A program made the translations under genes and the position numbers. Shown in pieces: positions 59,797 to 64,000 of a stretch of 64,000 nucleotides of DNA; position 1 is the first letter of the stretch, and the number at the start of each line of letters is the position of its first letter. The notes beneath the pieces were generated by a model. That model made no database searches and had not been told where the DNA came from. It worked only from the letters and a program-made list of their open reading frames with translations. The stretch is taken from positions 301,997 to 365,996 of the forward strand of contig JBMNNF010000010.1 of assembly GCA_050953825.1 (NCBI GenBank), read 5' to 3'. This stretch comes from DUQW01 sp050953825 (GTDB taxonomy: Bacteria > Bacillota_I > Bacilli_A > Acholeplasmatales > Acholeplasmataceae).

Positions 59797-59831
59797 AAAA
59801 ATAAATTGTAATTTACTATTCAAATAAAAAA
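59792..59831. repeat. dispersed extragenic repeat, copy 2
   Basis: Second copy of the sequence at 52804-52841, again directly beside a minus-strand terminator (here that of rplT). Confidence 0.6.
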
Positions 59832-59873
59832 GTCCTAAATCACTAAATCTTAATAGATTTATTTCAGGACTTA
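59822..59873 (-). terminator. terminator of the infC-rpmI-rplT operon
   Basis: AAGTCCT (59830-59836) pairs with AGGACTT (59866-59872) with an inner AAATCT/AGATTT stem; TTTTTTATTT follows on the minus strand. Confidence 0.8.
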
Positions 59874-59878
59874 TCTAA

Positions 59879-60457
59879 TTAATTATTTTCTAATAATTCA
59901 ATTAATTCAGCTTTTTTCAGTGAACTATATCCGGTTAGATTTTTTTCTTTAGCAATATCTCTTAGTTCAGCAACTGTTTTTGAAGAATAATCAACTGATT
60001 GAGCTTGAGGTGCAACTGGTTTTTCTTCTAGTTTAACCTTGGTTTCAGGTGCTGGTTTTTCAACTTTTACTTCTGGTTTAACTTCAACTTTAACTGGTGG
60101 ATTTTTGATAGCTTCTTTAGCGATATTTGTTAGTTCAGTGAAGGCTTTAGCGTCATGAACGGCTAAATCAGCTAAGATTTTTCTATTAATATCAACATTG
60201 GCTAATTTTAATCCATGGATTAATTGTGAATATTTCATTCCATTTAGTTTACAAGCAGCGTTAATTCTTGTAATCCATAATTTTCTAAATTGACGTTTTC
60301 TTTGTTTGCGGTCACGATATTGATATCTCATTGAACGCATAACTTGTTCGTTAGCAGTACGGTATAAAGTTCTCTTTGAACCGAAATAACCTTTAGCTGC
60401 CTTTAAAACTTTTTTACGACGTGCTCTTGTTACTTTACTGTTTTTAACTCTTGGCAT
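59879..60457 (-). CDS. rplT: ribosomal protein L20 with C-terminal Rho_N/SAP-like extension
   Basis: Residues 1-117 are a complete L20 (PRVKNSKVTRARRKKVLKAA at the start, RKLWITRINAACK). Residues 118-150 are a Pro/Lys/Val/Glu-rich linker, and 153-192 form a small helical domain, KTVAELRDIAKEKNLTGYSS, like the Rho N-terminal/SAP fold that binds nucleic acid. L20 is normally about 118 residues, so the tail adds some 70. Related extensions occur on L20 and L21 of Mollicutes. Last gene of the IF3-L35-L20 operon. Confidence 0.94.
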   Translation of the reverse strand: MPRVKNSKVTRARRKKVLKAAKGYFGSKRTLYRTANEQVMRSMRYQYRDRKQRKRQFRKLWITRINAACKLNGMKYSQLIHGLKLANVDINRKILADLAVHDAKAFTELTNIAKEAIKNPPVKVEVKPEVKVEKPAPETKVKLEEKPVAPQAQSVDYSSKTVAELRDIAKEKNLTGYSSLKKAELIELLENN

Positions 60458-60470
60458 TTTCGGTTACCTC

Positions 60471-60671
60471 CTATTTCATATTAGAAATAAGTGTTTTAAT
60501 ACGTTTCTCATCTGATTTATGAACACTTGTTTCTTTCCTTAATTGTCTAATTTGTTTTTGTGATTTTGATGCTGATAAGTGTCCTCTATAAGCGTGTGAA
60601 CGTCTTAGTTTTCCACTACCAGTAATCTTAATTCTTTTTTTAAGTCCGCTGTGCGTCTTTTGTTTTGGCAT
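60471..60671 (-). CDS. rpmI: ribosomal protein L35
   Basis: 66 residues, PKQKTHSGLKKRIKITGSGK at the start and RRSHAYRGHL, the family pattern. It lies between infC and rplT with short gaps and has a good ribosome binding site. Confidence 0.96.
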   Translation of the reverse strand: MPKQKTHSGLKKRIKITGSGKLRRSHAYRGHLSASKSQKQIRQLRKETSVHKSDEKRIKTLISNMK

Positions 60672-60685
60672 AGTAATCTTCTCCT

Positions 60686-61219
60686 TTATTTTTGCGTATT
60701 TGGTGCTAAAATGGCAATCATGTTACGACCTTCCATTTTAGGTTTGGATTCAACAATAATAGTGTCTCCTAGTTCAGCGATAAACTTTTCCATAGTTTCC
60801 ATACCAATCTCCGTATGAGCTAACATACGGCCGTAGAAACGAATTGAAAGTTTAACTTTATCGCCATCTTTAATAAATCTTTGTGCATGTTTTAATTTAG
60901 TGTTAAAATCATGAACATCAATAGTTGGGCTTAATCTAATTTCTTTCAAATTTACGACTACTTGATTTCTTCTAATCTCTTTAAGTCTTTTTTGTTGATC
61001 AAAACGATATTTAGAATAATCCATAATTTTAGCGACTAAAGGGTCACTTTGAGCAGAAACAACAACTAAATCTAATCCAGCGTCATAGGCTTCTTTTAAT
61101 GCAAAATCAGTCGATACGACACCTTTGTTGTTGCCATCTTCATCAATTAATAAGACTTTACCCTTAGGGATATCCTCATTAACTAATTCGTTGCTTTTTC
61201 CTTTTACTGGTCTTCTAAT
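60686..61219 (-). CDS. infC: translation initiation factor IF-3, AUU start
   Basis: About 177 residues with both IF-3 domains: LIDEDGNNKGV and DLVVVSAQSDPLVAKIMDY in the N domain, KLSIRFYGRMLAHTEIG in the C domain. The only start with correct spacing is ATT at 61217-61219, six bases after GGAGGTG (61226-61232). A TTG or GTG further upstream would lie within that Shine-Dalgarno sequence. AUU starts are known for infC in Escherichia and Bacillus and allow IF-3 to limit its own synthesis. Confidence 0.93.
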   Translation of the reverse strand: MRRPVKGKSNELVNEDIPKGKVLLIDEDGNNKGVVSTDFALKEAYDAGLDLVVVSAQSDPLVAKIMDYSKYRFDQQKRLKEIRRNQVVVNLKEIRLSPTIDVHDFNTKLKHAQRFIKDGDKVKLSIRFYGRMLAHTEIGMETMEKFIAELGDTIIVESKPKMEGRNMIAILAPNTQK

Positions 61220-61250
61220 AAAATTCACCTCCAAATAATTTTATTATAAA

Positions 61251-61366
61251 GAAAAAGGGCATAAATGCCCCACATAAAAGTCATAACATATAGTTAATAA
61301 TCATCAGGTGACTTTTATACCCATTGACCGAATCAATCGGGTGAGAGGGCTCCTCTTCTTTCCACG
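61251..61366 (-). promoter_or_regulatory. L20-type leader with attenuator
   Basis: The leader has a stem CACCCGATTGA/GTCAATGGGT (61311-61343 region), a second stem AAAAGTCA/TGACTTTT (61275-61317 region), and a terminator GGGCA-TAAA-TGCCC with T-run (61251-61272), all before infC. This order matches L20 leaders of Bacillota, in which free L20 promotes termination. Confidence 0.75.
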
Positions 61367-61372
61367 CTAATT

Positions 61373-61401
61373 ATTATAAACTATTATTACTTTAATTGCA
61401 A
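61373..61401 (-). promoter_or_regulatory. infC operon promoter
   Basis: TTGCAA (61396-61401), a 17-base spacer and TATAAT (61373-61378) on the minus strand, giving a start near 61366 and a 147-base leader. Confidence 0.75.
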
Positions 61402-61440
61402 ATAATTTAATTATTCAACTCGAATTTTAAAAGATTCGGT

Positions 61441-61749
61441 TTATTCTTCAATATGGATAAATGGAAATACTCTTCTTAATAACCAAGCCATCATAAAGAT
61501 TGATGCAATTCCAAAGGTTACGATAGTTAAAAGAATGTAGATATAAACTGTTCCTAGTAAATCTTTACCTTCTCCATCAAATCTAACTTTTTTGCCATCA
61601 ATTACGATATTGCCGTGATACCATTTTAAATACCATGATAGTAACCAAGGTGTTGCGATAAATAATGTAAATGTTGCGCCTAAACTAAATAAAAGTGATC
61701 TCCAAATTAATCCCCAGTTTGAACCAGTAAATGTTGATTTCTTTTCCAT
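61441..61749 (-). CDS. small membrane protein, possibly a half-length DUF898-like protein
   Basis: 102 residues with two hydrophobic segments (about 12-36 and 66-90) joined by a loop with WYHGNIVIDGKKVRFDGEGKDL. That loop is reminiscent of DUF898/YjgN repeats, but the match is by eye only. It has a good upstream ribosome binding site (AAGGAGATAG) and no obvious partner gene. Confidence 0.6.
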   Translation of the reverse strand: MEKKSTFTGSNWGLIWRSLLFSLGATFTLFIATPWLLSWYLKWYHGNIVIDGKKVRFDGEGKDLLGTVYIYILLTIVTFGIASIFMMAWLLRRVFPFIHIEE

Positions 61750-61895
61750 ATAATATTCTATCTCCTTTATTTTATTGATTAATGTCTATTAATCACTTAT
61801 AGATTTTATCTTACTAAAGATAAATAAATCAATAAAGTTTAAACATTGTGTTTAAATGGAGAAAATTATGTCATTTTTTTCATTTTTACTTTCTT

Positions 61896-62203
61896 TTACA
61901 ATATTTTATCGTATGATGATTTTTGATGCAAAATTCGATATATAGTTATTTTGTTTAAAATGGAGTTAAATTTATAAAAATTAAGTGACTTCCGACTATT
62001 AAAAATCTATAGCCTTGATCTCTAACAGATTTTATTAGTGGTAAGTTTCCTTTTTCAGGAAACTCAGATAGAGAATTGATGGATTTTTCAATTTTTAGAA
62101 TGTATGTCTTTATTGTCAAAGGAGTTGCATAATCAGAGATCATATATTCAACTATATCATTTAGATCACTATATGCGATTAGAGTAAATTCAATTTTAGC
62201 CAT
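61896..62203 (-). pseudogene. ParE/RelE-type toxin, C terminus shifted out of frame
   Basis: The open frame gives 82 residues (61955-62203) ending in LIFINLTPF, shorter than the usual 95-100. One extra T in the run at 61976-61980 would give LIFYKFNSILNKITIYRILH and then QKSSYDKIL with a stop at 61896, the classic ParE/RelE ending. The toxin is therefore frameshifted by one base or affected by a sequence error. Its start is one base after the antitoxin stop. Confidence 0.82.
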
Positions 62204-62204
62204 A

Positions 62205-62465
62205 TTATTTTATCTTTTTCTTAACACTACTAAAAACTACTTCAGAGTCCATAAGATGGCCTTTATTGACATCATCTTCTGCTATTGCCAATGATTTTAA
62301 TAACTCTAATTCGGCTAATTGTTTTTCATAAACATATTGACTTAAAAGAACAGTATCGCCTCTACCATTTACAGTAATATATATTGGTTGTTGTTCTTCT
62401 TTTGCTAGTTTCGAGATTTCAGGATATTTATTCCTTAAATCGGATGATGGAACAATCTTTTTCAT
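62205..62465 (-). CDS. Phd/YefM-type antitoxin
   Basis: 86 residues: N-terminal DNA-binding Phd fold (PSSDLRNKYPEISKLAKEE, then IYITVNGRGDTVLLS) and a C-terminal toxin-binding tail. First gene of a type II toxin-antitoxin operon. AGAGGTG precedes ATG. It appears intact, while the toxin gene is broken. Confidence 0.88.
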   Translation of the reverse strand: MKKIVPSSDLRNKYPEISKLAKEEQQPIYITVNGRGDTVLLSQYVYEKQLAELELLKSLAIAEDDVNKGHLMDSEVVFSSVKKKIK

Positions 62466-62477
62466 AGTATCACCTCT

Positions 62478-62516
62478 ATTATATCATTATTATATCATTT
62501 TATTGATATATGTCAA
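62478..62516 (-). promoter_or_regulatory. toxin-antitoxin promoter and operator
   Basis: TTGACA (62511-62516), a 16-base spacer and TATAAT (62489-62494), with a second TATAAT at 62478-62483. ATGATATAAT occurs twice in tandem, and TGACAT/ATATCA around -35 is an imperfect palindrome, the kind of site an antitoxin would bind for autoregulation. Confidence 0.65.
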
Positions 62517-62528
62517 TGATTAAATTAG

Positions 62529-63208
62529 TTAAATATTCTCATTTTTGAATAATAAAAAGTAGATGTATCCTAACAATATTACATAAACCATCAAATAGTA
62601 ATAACCTAATTCATATTCAAATATTTTAGATGATGATAGTGGTATTAAATAACTGAACAATAATTGATCGCTATCTTCTTGGGCAAAAGTAATCATAATA
62701 AATAGAATTAGCAACAAAAAGCTTAATGGTTTTCGATTATCTCTTACGATTATTAACAATATTAGTGTCATTATTATAAAATCAGGAATTAGTTTTATAA
62801 ATTCAATAAAGTAATTCATATTAAATTGATAGTAGGTAGTGATTAAGGAAGGTACTACAATAATTAATGAATAAATAACTAGTATGAGCCAGTTAACAAT
62901 TAATAAATAAAATAATAATTTAAAAAAAGATACTCTCCCTCGATTAAAATAAGCAATTAATGGTTTAATAAAGGGGCATCGTGTTCAATTAAAATTAGCG
63001 AAACTGAAAACATCAAAATATAACGAATAATCATTAACATGCGATTATGATATTCTTCATTATAATTATTCATATTTAAATACATCTCGGACTGAGATGT
63101 TTGCGGATTTGAAATAATAACGGCCAATTATAGCGACTAACATTAAAACGATGATAGTTATATTCTCATCTTCTTATTAAAGAAATGAGCGAAAAAATAT
63201 TTAATCAT
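62529..63208 (-). pseudogene. ABC transporter permease, several frameshifts
   Basis: From the ATG at 63208, overlapping the ATPase stop as ATGA, the sequence can be read as MIKYFFAHFFNKKMRI, then (after shifts near 63160, 63120 and 62975) as a six-helix membrane protein ending LLGYIYFLLFKNENI. The last open part covers 62529-62819 and extends in frame to about 62970. The type resembles short permeases of NatB/ABC-2 kind, judged from size and context only. Confidence 0.7.
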
Positions 63209-63762
63209 AAGGCAAGATGATAGGTGGCCATCTTTTCAAAAACTTTAGGATTATGAGTTGAGATAATAATTGATTTACCAGCTTCTAATAAACGTTTAAT
63301 GATTCTTTTTAAAGTATTACAAGTTTTTCTATCTAGACCTGATAACGGTTCATCTAAAATAATTAAATCACTATTACCAATTAAGGAGCTAGCGATGGCG
63401 ACACGTTGATAGTTGCCTTGGAAAGATGACCAATTTGTTTATAAAGACGGGATATCTAATTCGATTAATAATTTAATATCTAACTCGACTTTTTTTAGTT
63501 TACTAATTAACGATAAATAATCATAAGCTGTTTGAAAATAGGGTAAGTAAGATTTTTCTGGTAAATAATTAAATTTAATCTTTTTATATTTTATTATTTT
63601 GCCAACATCTGGCTTAACAAAGCCTAATATCAATTTGATTAGAGTGGTTTTACCACTACCATTAGTTCCAGTTATTAATAATAATTCATGTTTATTTATC
63701 GTTAAATTGTAACGTTTTTTTAAGTAATATTTAGAGGCACTATCAACTTTAATCAACTTCAT
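63205..63762 (-). pseudogene. ABC transporter ATP-binding protein, frameshifted
   Basis: Starts at the ATG 63762. Walker A ITGTNGSGKTTLIKLIL is intact; the frame then breaks near 63440 and again in the signature region (about 63400), after which QRVAIASSLIGNSDLIILDEPLSGLD (read from separate frames; Walker B and D-loop) and IIISTHN follow to the stop. All ATPase motifs exist but in three frames. Total length, about 186 codons, is typical of small exporter ATPases. Confidence 0.78.
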
Positions 63763-64000
63763 AGATGTGACATAAATCACTACCAATTTCTAAGGTGTGA
63801 TAATCGTTAAAATATAAAAAATTATCAATAACTTGAATACTAGTTGTACCATCTTTAGTTAAGGTTAAAATTAGTGGAGCTTGAAATAATGAGACCCCTT
63901 GAAAAAGGAATTTCAATATGAATTTCATTTTGATTAATGTGATAGATTAAATCATTAGTACCATCAATTGATATAGATTCGACTGTAGTATTAGCTAAGT
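63749..64000 (-). pseudogene. 3' part of an unrecognised gene, frameshifted, cut by the window edge
   Basis: Only the C-terminal 83 or so codons are visible, beta-rich (VESISIDGTNDLIYHINQNE, then after a shift near 63895-63905 LILTLTKDGTTSIQVIDNF) and ending IYEVD. It overlaps the ATPase start by 14 bases, so the three broken genes formed one operon. No family is recognisable. Confidence 0.55.

Noticed and set aside
1..64000. UGA as tryptophan (Mycoplasma code)
   Set aside because: Trp is encoded by TGG throughout and several genes end at TGA at the expected length (for example the P-type ATPase and acyl-CoA operon genes), so the standard code applies.
1..64000. CRISPR array, prophage or integrative element
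   Set aside because: No regularly spaced repeats, no phage or conjugation genes; the only mobile element seen is the IS4-type insertion.

Overview
This window looks like the chromosome of a low-GC Bacillota of the Acholeplasma/Izemoplasma kind (a wall-less relative using the standard genetic code). The grounds are the very AT-rich DNA, TGA used as a stop and TGG for Trp, a type B RNase P RNA, a Bacillus-like dif site, and small-genome families such as a TGS-domain uridine kinase, PlsY, a YneF-like protein and an L20 with a C-terminal extension. Species cannot be fixed from the sequence alone.

Layout. 0-12.4 kb is mostly + strand housekeeping: pnp, lepA, hemW, a Xer recombinase and a membrane protein, with a peroxiredoxin, rnpB, and a Mn2+-riboswitch-controlled P-type ATPase between them. 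12.4-13.9 kb has no gene I can support, is extremely AT-rich, and holds a near-canonical dif site exactly where gene orientation becomes convergent, so the window probably spans the replication terminus. From 13.9 kb onward almost everything is on the - strand.

13.9-37.7 kb: pyruvate phosphate dikinase, then a co-regulated acyl-CoA block of about 19 kb. Operon A (MaoC hydratase, acyl-CoA dehydrogenase, EtfB, EtfA) and operon B (thiolase, SDR reductase, FabH-like enzyme, five Liv-type ABC transporter genes, CoA-transferase, five alpha/beta hydrolases, one of them a secreted lipoprotein) each have a strong promoter followed by the same TGAATA/TATTCA inverted repeat; operon B also has a perfect cre-like site between -35 and -10. 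A TetR-family regulator lies beside operon A, separated from it by a freshly inserted IS4-type element with a 9-bp target duplication. Together they read as a regulated route in which esters are cleaved outside the cell, the acids imported, activated to CoA esters, and oxidised or reduced through Etf. Poly- or oligo-hydroxyalkanoate use is one specific hypothesis.

37.9-47.3 kb: a HAD phosphatase with an Afu/Fbp-type ABC transporter (cre site over its -35), phosphomannose isomerase, a protein resembling a catalytically degenerate Fic-wHTH, and a TGS-uridine kinase. 47.3-55.5 kb: parC, parE, plsY, a YneF-like protein, rsmD, a zinc-ribbon membrane protein, a candidate structured small RNA of unknown class, and galU.

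55.5-64 kb mixes intact genes (infC with an AUU start and an L20-type leader, rpmI, rplT) with many frameshifted ones: a membrane protein, a BspA-like surface lipoprotein, a ParE-type toxin beside an intact antitoxin, and an ABC transporter. These breaks are either real decay or local sequence errors. No tRNA, rRNA or CRISPR array was seen.
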